Assembly: GCF_039532605.1 (NCBI RefSeq) | Contig: NZ_BAAARY010000003.1 | Span: 1-64,000 of the forward strand | Length of the DNA stretch: 64,000 nucleotides | Source of the DNA: Pilimelia columellifera | Lineage (GTDB): Bacteria; Actinomycetota; Actinomycetes; Mycobacteriales; Micromonosporaceae | Direction: 5' to 3' | In this document: piece by piece, positions 15,283-25,649 of the stretch | Layout of the letters: every line of letters begins with the position of its first letter | Position numbering within the stretch: position 1 is the first letter of the stretch | Position numbers and translations under genes: made by a program | The notes under the pieces: model-generated | Seen by the model: only the letters and a program-made list of their open reading frames with translations | Told to the model about the DNA's origin: nothing | Database searches by the model: none

Positions 15283-15302
15283 CTTGTGCACTTGTTCACA
15301 AG
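15283..15302. promoter_or_regulatory. Rex-like redox operator candidate upstream of pckG
   Basis: CTTGTGCAC-TT-GTTCACAAG is an inverted repeat with one mismatched pair. Its core TGTGCACTTGTTCACA (15285-15300) matches the Streptomyces Rex consensus TGTGAACnnnTTCACA at all fixed positions but one. Rex represses genes until NADH/NAD+ rises. The site is ~200 bases from the pckG start. Binding is inferred from the match only. Confidence 0.5.
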
Positions 15303-15501
15303 CGCCCAGGCTGCCGTTCACCCCAGGTGGGTTTACGCTGAGCCCAACTCCTGAAACTGCCTGGCCACGCGCGGGTTGACCGCGCCGCCGGACGGCGCTC
15401 AGCGGCTCGGCCGTCCCGCCCCGGGACCGGCGTCGCGGCTGGCCCCTGACCGGACCAGGCCGTCACCGGGAGCGCAGCGCCGATCATCGAGGAGATCCTT
15501 C

Positions 15502-17343
<1,842 letters not shown>

Positions 17344-17367
17344 CGCGTTCACTCTGAAACACCGCTC

Positions 17368-17402
17368 GGATGGCCCGCCACGATCGATGTGGCGGGCCAT
17401 CC
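17368..17402 (+). terminator. Intrinsic terminator after pckG
   Basis: A perfect 14-bp stem (arm beginning GGATGGCCCG) with a 7-base loop GATCGAT starts 25 bases after the pckG stop. A short T-containing stretch (GTTTGG) follows. It separates pckG from the CPBP protease gene. Confidence 0.85.
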
Positions 17403-17462
17403 GCCGTTTGGCGATAGTCCATTCTGGGTTATATGCGCAGATCGTCGGGCTAGCCTGACCGC

Positions 17463-18179
17463 ATGACCACTCCGGTCGCCCGGCAGACGATGTCGCGGCA
17501 CGCGCTCGCCGTCGCTGTCGCTGTCGCCACGCTGGTCGCGGTCAACCTTGTCGCATGGGCCGGTCCCCGGCACAGCGTGATCGTAGTCGGCCCGCTGTCC
17601 GCCGCAGCGCTGGTCGTCCTCGCCAGGAGGGCCGGGCTTTCCTGGGCGGAGCTGGGCCTGGGCCGGCGCGGCCTGCGTGCCGGCGCCGTCGCGGGCGCGG
17701 CGGCAGTCGCGATCGTCGCCGTCGGCTATCTCGCCGCCGCGGCGCTGCCGGCCACCCGCACGGCCTTCCTGGACGAGCGGTACCAGCTGTCGGTGGGCGC
17801 CGCCGCCCTCACCGCGTTCGTGATCATCCCGCTGGCCACGGTGCTGCCGGAGGAGATCGCCTTCCGGGGGGTGCTGTGGGGCCTCGTCGCCCGTGCCTGC
17901 GGACCCGTCTGGGCGACCGGGACGACGTCCGCGTTGTTCGGCCTCTGGCACGTGTTGCCGTCGCTGCGGCTGCACCAGGCTAACGCCGCGGTCGCCACCG
18001 TGACCGGCGGCGGCCGGGCGGCCGCGGTAGTCGGCGCGGTCCTGTTCACCGGGCTCGCCGGGGTTGTGCTCGCCGAGCTGCGACGGCGTACCGGAAGCCT
18101 GCTCGCCCCGATCGGACTGCACTGGGCCACCAACGGGCTCGGTGTCCTCATGACGGCCGCCCTCGGGGGCCGGTCGTGA
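17463..18179 (+). CDS. CPBP family intramembrane metalloprotease
   Basis: 238 aa, mostly hydrophobic helices. The CAAX-protease/bacteriocin-processing (Rce1-like) motifs are present: EEIAFRG (Glu-Glu and Arg of motif 1), FGLWHV (motif 2 His) and HWATNGLG (motif 4). It probably cleaves membrane substrates or modifies protein tails at the cytoplasmic membrane. Its stop overlaps the next gene's GTG (GTGA), suggesting coupling. Substrate unknown. Confidence 0.92.
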   Translation: MTTPVARQTMSRHALAVAVAVATLVAVNLVAWAGPRHSVIVVGPLSAAALVVLARRAGLSWAELGLGRRGLRAGAVAGAAAVAIVAVGYLAAAALPATRTAFLDERYQLSVGAAALTAFVIIPLATVLPEEIAFRGVLWGLVARACGPVWATGTTSALFGLWHVLPSLRLHQANAAVATVTGGGRAAAVVGAVLFTGLAGVVLAELRRRTGSLLAPIGLHWATNGLGVLMTAALGGRS

Positions 18180-19894
18180 CCACTGCGGAAGGACACCAGG
18201 CCATGGCCGAGCCAGGGGACCCGAAGACCGACGACGCCCCCGCCGACCAGTCCGCCGGGACCTCTCGCCGCCGGTGGCCGCGGTCGCTGCGGTACGACCT
18301 CGTCGGTCTGGCGTTCGCCGCGACGTTCTTCTGTCTCTCGGTGACCCCGTCGCTGCTGCCGCGTGGCCCGCTGCTCCAGGGGCTGATCAGCGGAATCGCC
18401 GCCGCCATCGGCTACGGCGTGGGACTGCTGCTGCTGTGGGCGATCCGTCGGCTCTCCGGACGCGACCTGGCGCGCGAGCATTCCCGCCGTGCGTGGGCGG
18501 CGCTGGGGACGGTGGGCGGTCTGGCGATCCTCGTCTTCCTCGCCCTCGGGTCGGGCTGGCAGCGCGAGGTCCACCAACTGGTCCAGCTCGACCCGCCGGA
18601 GCGTGCCAGCTTCACCCTGGTGCTCCTGCTCGCCGCGCTCATGTTCGCCGGCCTGGTCGGCCTCGGCCGGCTGATCCGCCGCACCGCCCACTGGCTGGGC
18701 CGCCACCTTGGCCGCTGGATTCCCGCGCCGGCGGCACGCCTCACCAGCGTGGTGGTGACGGCGGCGCTCGCGTTCGGACTGCTCAACGGCGTCCTCATCG
18801 ACGGGTTCTTCAGCGCCGCCGACAACGCCTTCGGAGCCGTCAACGAGGAGACCGAGCCCGGCGTCGCCGCGCCGCCCGAGCCCACCCGCTCCGGCGGCCC
18901 GGAATCGCTGGTGGCCTGGAAGTCGCTGGGCAACCAGGGACGGACCTTCGTCGCGGGCGGACCCACCCAGTCGCAGCTACAGACCTTCGGCGGCGCGCCG
19001 CCGAAGGCGCCGATCAGGGTCTACACCGGCCTGGACTCCGCGCCGACGGCCAGCGAGCGGGCCGCCCTGGCGGTGCGGGAGCTGACCCGGACCGGCGCGT
19101 TCACCCGCCGCGTGCTCTGCGTGATCACCACCACCGGCACCGGCTGGGTCAACTCCCTGGGCGTCGACCCGTTGGAGTACCTGTACAACGGCGACACCGC
19201 CCTGGTCGGCATGCAGTACTCCTACCTGCCGAGCTGGATCTCGTTCCTGGTCGACAAGGAGCGCGCCCGGGACGCCGGCCGGGAGTTGTTCCACCAGGTG
19301 TACGCCGTCTGGTCGAAGCTGCCGCCGGGGCAGCGACCGAAGCTGCTGGTGTTCGGCGAGAGCCTGGGCTCGTTCGGGGCCGAGTCGGCCTTCGGCAGCA
19401 GCGACGACATGAGCGTGCGCACCGACGGGATGCTGCTGGTCGGGCCGCCGGAGCGCAACACGCTCAAGGAGGAGTTCGCCGACGGGCGTGACCCGGGCAC
19501 GACCGAGATCCTGCCCACCTACGAGCAGGGCGCCACCGTCCGGTTCGCCCGGGTCCCCGGGGATCTGGACCAGCCGGCCGGCGCCTGGGGCCCGACCCGG
19601 GTGGTCTATCTACAGCACCCGTCCGACCCGATCGTCTGGTGGGGCCCCGGGCTCATGCTCCGCCAGCCCGACTGGCTCACGGAGCCGCGCGGCGTCGACG
19701 TGTCGCCGAGCATGCGCTGGTACCCGTTCGTGACGTTCTGGCAGGTGTCGGCGGACATGGCGTTCTCCACCGGCGTCCCGGACGGTTTCGGCCACAACTA
19801 CGGAACCGCCAGCGCCGAGGCGTGGACCAGGATCGCCCCGCCGCCCGGCTGGACGCCGCAACGCACCGCCGCGCTCGTCGCGGTAATCGGGTGA
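18176..19894 (+). CDS. Abhydrolase_9-type membrane alpha/beta-hydrolase
   Basis: 572 aa if GTG 18176 is used; ATG 18203 with GGAAGGA upstream is an equally good start. The N-terminal ~230 residues have four or five membrane helices (LVGLAFAATFFCLSVTPSLLPRGPLLQG is characteristic). The C-terminal part is the PF10081-type hydrolase with GTGWVNSLGVDPLEYLYNGD, the nucleophile elbow FGESLGSFG (Ser probable nucleophile), and YLQHPSDPIVWW carrying the acid. It is widespread in actinobacteria and linked to lipid or envelope metabolism. Overlap with the CPBP gene suggests they work together. Confidence 0.9.
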   Translation: MTTAEGHQAMAEPGDPKTDDAPADQSAGTSRRRWPRSLRYDLVGLAFAATFFCLSVTPSLLPRGPLLQGLISGIAAAIGYGVGLLLLWAIRRLSGRDLAREHSRRAWAALGTVGGLAILVFLALGSGWQREVHQLVQLDPPERASFTLVLLLAALMFAGLVGLGRLIRRTAHWLGRHLGRWIPAPAARLTSVVVTAALAFGLLNGVLIDGFFSAADNAFGAVNEETEPGVAAPPEPTRSGGPESLVAWKSLGNQGRTFVAGGPTQSQLQTFGGAPPKAPIRVYTGLDSAPTASERAALAVRELTRTGAFTRRVLCVITTTGTGWVNSLGVDPLEYLYNGDTALVGMQYSYLPSWISFLVDKERARDAGRELFHQVYAVWSKLPPGQRPKLLVFGESLGSFGAESAFGSSDDMSVRTDGMLLVGPPERNTLKEEFADGRDPGTTEILPTYEQGATVRFARVPGDLDQPAGAWGPTRVVYLQHPSDPIVWWGPGLMLRQPDWLTEPRGVDVSPSMRWYPFVTFWQVSADMAFSTGVPDGFGHNYGTASAEAWTRIAPPPGWTPQRTAALVAVIG

Positions 19895-19964
19895 GCCGCC
19901 CACCCACGCCCGTGGGACCACCGAGCGCGATCGTGGCCGCGACGCATCGCTACCCTGAACGGCG

Positions 19965-20750
19965 ATGAGACTGCGTGATCTGATCTACACGCGCCTGGTG
20001 TACCCCGCGTACGAGCGGCGGCTGGCCGGCAAACTGACCCGGGCGGCCGTTCCCGCCCACATCGGCGTCATCGTCGACGGCAACCGCCGGTGGGCCAAGG
20101 AGATGGGGTACGTCGACCCCAACGACGGGCACCGGGTCGGCGCGGAGCGGATCAAGGAGCTGCTGCGCTGGTGCGACCAGGCCGGCGTCGGGCATGTGAC
20201 GTTCTGGCTGCTCTCCACCGACAACCTCAACCGGGCCGCCGCCGAGCTGGACCCGTTGCTCCAGATCATCGAGGATCTGGCCGTCGAGCTGGCCGAGGAC
20301 GGCAACCCGTGGCGGCTGCGGGTCGTCGGCGCGCTCGACCTGCTGCCGACCCCGCACGCCGACGCCCTACGTGCCGCCGCCGGACGGACCGCCGAGCGTC
20401 GCGGCGCCGCCGAGGTGAACCTGGCCGTCGGCTACGGCGGGCGGCGGGAGATCGCCGACGCCGTCCGGTCGCTGCTGTACGAGCACGCCCGCGCCGGCGG
20501 CACCCTGGAGGAGCTGGCCGAGGCGCTGGACCCGGAGCACATCGCCGAGCACCTCTACACCCGCGGTCAGCCGGACCCCGATCTGGTCATCCGCACCAGC
20601 GGGGAGCAGCGGCTCTCCGGTTTCCTGCTGTGGCAGTCGGCGCACTCGGAGTTCTACTTCTGCGACATCAACTGGCCCGAGTTCCGGCACATCGACTTCC
20701 TGCGCGCGCTGCGCTCGTACGCCCGCCGGCACCGCCGCTTCGGCGCCTGA
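19965..20750 (+). CDS. Cis-prenyltransferase (isoprenyl transferase, UppS/Z-FPP synthase family)
   Basis: 261-aa enzyme condensing isopentenyl diphosphate to a short Z-isoprenyl or polyprenyl diphosphate used for cell-wall lipid carriers. The catalytic loop HIGVIVDGNRRWAKE supplies the Asp that binds diphosphate; later motifs are FWLLSTDNLNR, NLAVGYGGRREI, DLVIRTSGEQRLSGFLLWQ and FCDINWPEF. Residues match the actinobacterial paralog often annotated as Z-farnesyl diphosphate synthase. Product chain length cannot be read from the sequence. Confidence 0.95.
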   Translation: MRLRDLIYTRLVYPAYERRLAGKLTRAAVPAHIGVIVDGNRRWAKEMGYVDPNDGHRVGAERIKELLRWCDQAGVGHVTFWLLSTDNLNRAAAELDPLLQIIEDLAVELAEDGNPWRLRVVGALDLLPTPHADALRAAAGRTAERRGAAEVNLAVGYGGRREIADAVRSLLYEHARAGGTLEELAEALDPEHIAEHLYTRGQPDPDLVIRTSGEQRLSGFLLWQSAHSEFYFCDINWPEFRHIDFLRALRSYARRHRRFGA

Positions 20751-20795
20751 CCGCGCCCTGACAACCCGTTGCAGCTTGAGCGCAGCCGTTACCGC

Positions 20796-21692
20796 TCAGC
20801 GGCGGCGCAGGTCAGCGGCCAGGTCATCGAGCAGGCTGATCAGGGCCGGCGGGCTGCTGACGGTGAGGTCGGCGGCGTCGGTGAGTTCGGCGCCGGTCTC
20901 CGGGTTCGCGACCGCCACCCGTAACGCCGCGAACGACGGGTCGGCGGCGGACCGCTCGTCGAGCGCCTGGAACGCCCGCAGGTCCGCGACGTCGTCCCCG
21001 CAGAACCAGGCGGCGCTCGCGTCGCCGAGGGCGGCCCGCACCACGTCGCCCTTGTCGTAGGCGATCGGCGGCTTCAGCTCCATGACCATCCGGCCGGGCT
21101 GGCAGCGCAGCCCCAGCTCATTGGCCCGGCCGCGGCCCCAACTGGTGATCCGGTCAGCCAGACCGGGCGTCGTCCGGTAGTGCAGCGCCACCGACAGACC
21201 CTTGGCCTCGACCTGCGCCGGGGGCATCATCTCGGCCGCCCGGGCGGCGACGTCGGCGATGACCGGGCGCCACCGCTCCGCCTCCGGGTGGGTGTGTCGG
21301 CGGCCGTCCCGGAAGCTCTCCAGCCCGTACAGACCGTAGAGGTCGACGAGGCCGCCGAACTGGTCGTGCAGGAATCGCACCGGCCTGGCGGACACGATGG
21401 CGACCCGGCCGACGAGTTCGTTGAGCCTGGTCAACGCCGCGATGGCGCCGGCGACCGGACGCACCCGCGCGGGGTCCGCCGCGATGGCGGCCAGGGTGCC
21501 GTCGAAGTCGAAGAAGAGCCGGGCGCCGCGGGGGTCGTCCCGCAGGGCGGTCCAGCCGCGGGGGAGGACAGCGCGCTGACCGGGGATGGCCCCGCCCGCG
21601 ACGGTCTGGCCAGGAGCGACACGTCCGGGGTGGGCGCAGGACGCGGATCGGGGGTCGGTGAGCAGTGCGCCTCGGGGGAGGGCTGGCGGCAT
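20796..21692 (-). CDS. otsB: Trehalose-6-phosphate phosphatase
   Basis: 298-aa HAD-superfamily phosphatase removing phosphate from trehalose-6-phosphate. The motif-1 LFFDFDGTLAAIA carries the nucleophile Asp; IVSARP is motif 2; KPPIAYDKGDVV gives the motif-3 Lys; CGDDVADLRAFQAL is motif 4. The first ~50 residues are a loosely conserved extension. ATG 21692 is the likely start. Its synthase partner otsA is not in this window. It is divergent from the PhoH gene. Confidence 0.93.
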   Translation of the reverse strand: MPPALPRGALLTDPRSASCAHPGRVAPGQTVAGGAIPGQRAVLPRGWTALRDDPRGARLFFDFDGTLAAIAADPARVRPVAGAIAALTRLNELVGRVAIVSARPVRFLHDQFGGLVDLYGLYGLESFRDGRRHTHPEAERWRPVIADVAARAAEMMPPAQVEAKGLSVALHYRTTPGLADRITSWGRGRANELGLRCQPGRMVMELKPPIAYDKGDVVRAALGDASAAWFCGDDVADLRAFQALDERSAADPSFAALRVAVANPETGAELTDAADLTVSSPPALISLLDDLAADLRRR

Positions 21693-21933
21693 GCGCAGCA
21701 GCCTACCGTCGTGTCGGCTGCCGGCTGCGGTCGGTCGACACGATCAACTGCGCCCGTCCGGGTCTGGTCTGGGTCGGCCGCGACCGGCTAGCGTTGCCGA
21801 TATGGATCGGGGTCTTCCCGAGCCACCGGCTTCCCGTTTGTGACGCGGGGCCTGCGCCCGTCGGCGTGCCCTGGGAGCCGGTTGCTGCGGCGATGGGCGG
21901 CGGGGGCGCGCCGCCCGGCGAAGTGGTGGCGAC
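21693..21933. promoter_or_regulatory. Divergent promoter region otsB / phoH-like
   Basis: A 241-base spacer between two divergent genes. It contains an 8-bp inverted repeat TCGTGTCG ... CGACACGA at 21709-21743 with a 19-base loop, 17 bases from the otsB start. No clear -10/-35 pair is assigned and no coding frame looks real. Confidence 0.4.
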
Positions 21934-23244
21934 GTGACTGACATCCGGACGATCGTTCTCGACACCTCGGTCCTGCTCTCCGACCCCGGCGCGTTCCGGC
22001 GCTTCGCCGAGCACGCGGTGGTCGTCCCGCTCGTGGTCATCAGCGAGTTGGAGGGTAAGCGCCACCACCCCGAACTCGGCTGGTTCGCCCGCGAGTCCCT
22101 GCGGATGTTCGACGACCTGCGGATCAAGCACGGCCGGCTGGACGAGCCGTTGCCGGTCAACGACGTCGGCGGCACCTTGCGGGTGGAGCTGAACCACACC
22201 GAGCCGTCGTTGCTGCCGCAGGGTTTCCGTAACGACAGCAACGACTCGCGCATCCTGTCGGTGGCGATGGGTCTGGCGGCCACCGGGCACGACGTCACTC
22301 TCATCACCAAGGATATGCCGCTGCGGGTCAAGGCTGCGTCGGTAGGGCTGCACACCGACGAGTACCGCCACGGCCAGGCGATGGACGCGACCTGGACGGG
22401 CATGGCCGAGTGGCAGCTGGCAGAGGAGCAGCTCAACGAGCTGTACTCGGAGGGTGTCCTGCACCCGGCGGAGATGGGCGCCAAGGTGATCGCGGACCTG
22501 CCCAACCACACCGGCCTGGTGCTGCACTCCTCGCGTGGCTCTGGGCTGGGGCGGATGCGTCCGGACCGGACGGTGCGTCTGGTGCGCGGCGACCGGGAGG
22601 CGTTCGGGCTGCACGGTCGCTCGGCGGAGCAGCGGATCGCGTTGGACCTGCTTCTGGACGATGCGATCGGCATCGTCTCGCTGGGCGGTCGCGCCGGCAC
22701 CGGCAAGTCGGCGCTGGCGCTGTGCGCCGGTCTCGAGCAGACGATGGAGCGCGGCAAGCACAAGAAGGTCGTGGTGTTCCGGCCGCTGTACGCCGTCGGC
22801 GGGCAGGAGCTGGGTTACCTGCCGGGCAGCGAGAGCGAGAAAATGTCGCCGTGGGCCCAGGCCGTCTTCGATACGCTCGGGTCGGTGGTGCACGACAACG
22901 TCATGGACGAGGTCATGTCGCGTGGGTTGCTTGAGGTCCTGCCGCTGACCCACATCCGGGGCCGCAGCCTGCACGACGCGTTCGTCATCGTCGACGAGGC
23001 GCAGTCGTTGGAGCGGGGCGTGCTGCTGACGGTGCTGTCCCGGATCGGGGCGAACTCGCGGGTGGTGCTCACCCATGACGTGGCCCAGCGGGACAATCTG
23101 CGGGTCGGTCGGCATGACGGGGTGTCTTCGGTGATCGAGGCGCTCAAGGGCCATCCGATCTTCGCGCACGTGACGTTGACCCGGTCGGAGCGCTCTCCGA
23201 TCGCCGAGGTCGTGACCGATCTGTTGGAGGACATCCCGCGCTAA
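21934..23244 (+). CDS. PIN-PhoH fusion ATPase (YlaK type)
   Basis: 436 aa. Residues ~1-130 form a PIN nuclease domain (IVLDTSVLLSDP start, NDSRILSVA acidic triad residues, VTLITKDMPLRVKA). Residues ~225-430 form a PhoH-type ATPase with Walker A GRAGTGKSAL (about 252-261) and Walker B AFVIVDEAQSL (about 350). PIN-PhoH proteins act as RNA helicase/ribonucleases. GTG 21934 is the start. It is transcribed towards a lytic transglycosylase-like gene but 194 bases separate them. Confidence 0.95.
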   Translation: MTDIRTIVLDTSVLLSDPGAFRRFAEHAVVVPLVVISELEGKRHHPELGWFARESLRMFDDLRIKHGRLDEPLPVNDVGGTLRVELNHTEPSLLPQGFRNDSNDSRILSVAMGLAATGHDVTLITKDMPLRVKAASVGLHTDEYRHGQAMDATWTGMAEWQLAEEQLNELYSEGVLHPAEMGAKVIADLPNHTGLVLHSSRGSGLGRMRPDRTVRLVRGDREAFGLHGRSAEQRIALDLLLDDAIGIVSLGGRAGTGKSALALCAGLEQTMERGKHKKVVVFRPLYAVGGQELGYLPGSESEKMSPWAQAVFDTLGSVVHDNVMDEVMSRGLLEVLPLTHIRGRSLHDAFVIVDEAQSLERGVLLTVLSRIGANSRVVLTHDVAQRDNLRVGRHDGVSSVIEALKGHPIFAHVTLTRSERSPIAEVVTDLLEDIPR

Positions 23245-23438
23245 CGTGACACTCGGCCAGCCTTTACAGTGGCTTATGTCCGTATTTGGCCGTCCGGACA
23301 TCCTAGAACGGGCTCAACAGGGGCTGGTGACTCGGGGACTGATCGGCGAGGGTTGGCCAGCGAGCGTTCGCGGCGGCGGTTAGTATCACCGTCGTCTATG
23401 CGAAGTGCTCGACCCCCGTCCCCGACGAAGGGATCCTT

Positions 23439-24113
23439 GTGAGCCTGCTGTGGAGCCGCCTTTCGGCGCGGCTGCTCTCGGTCGCCATTCTTGCTGGAGC
23501 GCTGGTGGGGGGCTTCTACCTCACCCGGGACCGGGACGAGCAAGGCCAGCAGGACGCGGCCGCCATCGCCTACGAGCGGCAGCTTGTCGAGCGGCAGCTG
23601 CTGGACCAGCGGGCGGCGGCGATCGCGCACGATGTCTCCCGCCAGCGCACCGCTCAGGTCAACGTGGCCCGCAAGGCACAGGCCGCGGCCCGCGCGGCCG
23701 ACGCGGCGGCGAAGAAGGCGGCGGCGGCGAAGGCGGCGGCCCGTAAGAAGGCAGCGGTCAGTGGCAGGCCGGTTCCGTTCGTGGGTCCGATCCCGGACTC
23801 CTGCGACGAGTACGGCGGCAACCGGGCGATCGGCTGTGCCCTGCTGCTGAAGAAGGGCTTCGGCCTCGACCAGATGCCCTGCCTGGACAAGCTCTTCGCC
23901 AAGGAGAGCGGCTGGAACCACCGGGCCCGCAACAACAGCTCCGGCGCCTACGGAATCCCGCAGGCCCTGCCGGGCGACAAGATGGCGTCCGAGGGCGCCG
24001 ACTGGCGCAACAGCCCGGCCACCCAGATCAGGTGGGGACTCGGCTACATCAAGGGTCGCTATGACACCCCGTGCGGGGCGTGGGCCCACTCCAAGCGCAC
24101 CGGCTGGTACTGA
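23439..24113 (+). CDS. Membrane-anchored lytic transglycosylase-like protein
   Basis: 224 aa, GTG start with AAGGGA upstream. An N-terminal hydrophobic segment (LLSVAILAGALVGGFYL) anchors or exports it. Residues ~35-110 are Ala/Lys/Gln-rich and should form a coiled coil crossing the wall. The C-terminal ~80 residues are an SLT-like domain with LFAKESGWNHRARNNSSGAYGIPQALPG; the Glu is the expected catalytic acid. It likely cleaves glycan strands of peptidoglycan, like the small actinobacterial Rpf/SLT-type autolysins. Confidence 0.9.
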   Translation: MSLLWSRLSARLLSVAILAGALVGGFYLTRDRDEQGQQDAAAIAYERQLVERQLLDQRAAAIAHDVSRQRTAQVNVARKAQAAARAADAAAKKAAAAKAAARKKAAVSGRPVPFVGPIPDSCDEYGGNRAIGCALLLKKGFGLDQMPCLDKLFAKESGWNHRARNNSSGAYGIPQALPGDKMASEGADWRNSPATQIRWGLGYIKGRYDTPCGAWAHSKRTGWY

Positions 24114-24146
24114 CCACAGCTACCCGGTGGCAGGCCGCCCCGGATG

Positions 24147-25649
24147 TCAGGGCTTGTCCGCGCCTCGGTCGATCGCCAGTTGCGCGGCGGCCGCGGCGGC
24201 GGCGATGTTGCGTTGCATTCCGCCGAACACCATGCCGTGGAATGGCGCGATGACCCACCAGTACGCCCGGCCGCCCAGGCCCCGCGGATAGTAGATGGCG
24301 CGCTGCCGGAACACGGTGCGACCGCCCGCGTCGGCGTCGACGATGAGCTCCAGCCACGCCTTGCCCGGTAGCCGCATCTCGGCGCGTAGCCGCAGCAGCC
24401 GCTGGACTTCCAGCGCCTCGACCCGCCACCAGTCCAGCGCGTCACCGACGGCCAGCTGGTACCGGCGCCGGCGGCCGCGTCGCAGGCCCGGCCCGCCGAA
24501 GAGCTTGTCGATGACCCCGCGGGCCACCCAGCCCAACTGCCAGGAGTACCAGCCGTTGTTGCCGCCAATGCCCTCGATCACCGCCCACAGCGCCTGCGGC
24601 GTGGCGCGCACCACGCTGGAACGTTCGTCGACGTAGATGTCCCCGCCGGCCCACTGCGGATCTTCGGGCAGCGGCTCGGCGCTGTGGTCGCCGACCGCCG
24701 AGTAGTAGGTGGTGGCCACGTCCTCGTCGCGGACCTTCTGCAACGCCAGCCGGACGGCCGCGTCGAAGTCCAACAGGCCCTCGGGCGGGTCCGGAACGAA
24801 CCCGCGGATGTCGTCCTCGTCGCAGACCACCTCGTGGACCAGCGACTCCACCAACGGCCGGGCCAGGCCCGACGGCACCGGCGTGACCAGGCCCACCCAG
24901 CGGCTGGCCAACCGTGGGGTGAGCACCGGCAGCGGGTAGATCCGTCGTCTCGGCAGTCCGGCCACGGCCGCGTACCGCTGCATCATCTGCCGGTAGGTGA
25001 GCACCTGCCGGCCACCGATGTCGAAGGCCCGGCTCACCTCCGCGGGCATCGTCGCGGCGCCGACGAGGTAGCGGAGCACGTCGCGGACCGCGATCGGCTG
25101 GATACGGTTCTCCACCCAACGCGGGGTGACCATGAGGGGCAGTCGTTCGGTGAGGTACCGCATCATCTCGAACGAGGCGCTGCCCGAGCCGAGAATGACC
25201 GCCGCCTGCAGGACCGTGGTCGGGACGCCGCTGGCGAGCAGCACCCGCCCGACCTCCCGCCGGGACCGCAGGTGCGGCGACAACGGCCCGCGCGGGTAGA
25301 GCCCGCCCAGGTAGACGATCCGGCTGACCCCGGCCTCTCGGGCGGCCGTGGCGAACACCTCCGCGTTGTGGCGGTCCATCGCCTCGAACTGCCGACCCGC
25401 CCCGAGCGAGTGGATGAGGTAGTAGGCGACGCCGACGCCCCGCATCGCCGCCGCCACGGACGCGGCGTCCTCGACGTCAGCCCGGACCACCTCGACCTCG
25501 TCGCTCCAGGCCCGGTCGGCCAGGTGCGTCGGCTGGCGGGCCATGGCCCGGACCCGGTGTCCTGCCGTGAGCAGCTCCGGGATGAGCCGGCCGCCGATGT
25601 AGCCGGTCGCCCCGGTCACCAGCGTCACGGGATGTCGTGGTTCGCTCAT
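24147..25649 (-). CDS. SDR-family NAD(P)-binding protein with DUF2867 domain
   Basis: 500 aa starting at ATG 25649. Residues 6-300 are an atypical SDR/NmrA-like Rossmann domain (VTLVTGATGYIGGRLIPELL, VAYYLIHSLG, IVYLGGLYP). Residues ~330-490 match DUF2867 (VRATPQALWAVIEGIGGNNGWYSWQLGW and GGRAYWWVIAPFHGMVFGGM). Such fusions are found in many bacteria; substrate is unknown. ATG overlaps the TspO-like stop (ATGA). The longer frame seen upstream is only antiphase translation of the TspO gene. Confidence 0.92.
   Translation of the reverse strand: MSEPRHPVTLVTGATGYIGGRLIPELLTAGHRVRAMARQPTHLADRAWSDEVEVVRADVEDAASVAAAMRGVGVAYYLIHSLGAGRQFEAMDRHNAEVFATAAREAGVSRIVYLGGLYPRGPLSPHLRSRREVGRVLLASGVPTTVLQAAVILGSGSASFEMMRYLTERLPLMVTPRWVENRIQPIAVRDVLRYLVGAATMPAEVSRAFDIGGRQVLTYRQMMQRYAAVAGLPRRRIYPLPVLTPRLASRWVGLVTPVPSGLARPLVESLVHEVVCDEDDIRGFVPDPPEGLLDFDAAVRLALQKVRDEDVATTYYSAVGDHSAEPLPEDPQWAGGDIYVDERSSVVRATPQALWAVIEGIGGNNGWYSWQLGWVARGVIDKLFGGPGLRRGRRRRYQLAVGDALDWWRVEALEVQRLLRLRAEMRLPGKAWLELIVDADAGGRTVFRQRAIYYPRGLGGRAYWWVIAPFHGMVFGGMQRNIAAAAAAAQLAIDRGADKP

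Larger units (their letters stand above)
15039..15501. promoter_or_regulatory. Shared control region of sigma factor and pckG
   Basis: A 463-base gene-free stretch between two divergent genes, the longest in the window, with lower GC around 15090-15135. It contains a perfect 14-bp palindrome at 15241-15254 and a Rex-like dyad at 15283-15302, both described separately. GAGGAGA at 15489-15495 is the pckG ribosome site. No protein-like frame is convincing here. Confidence 0.6.
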
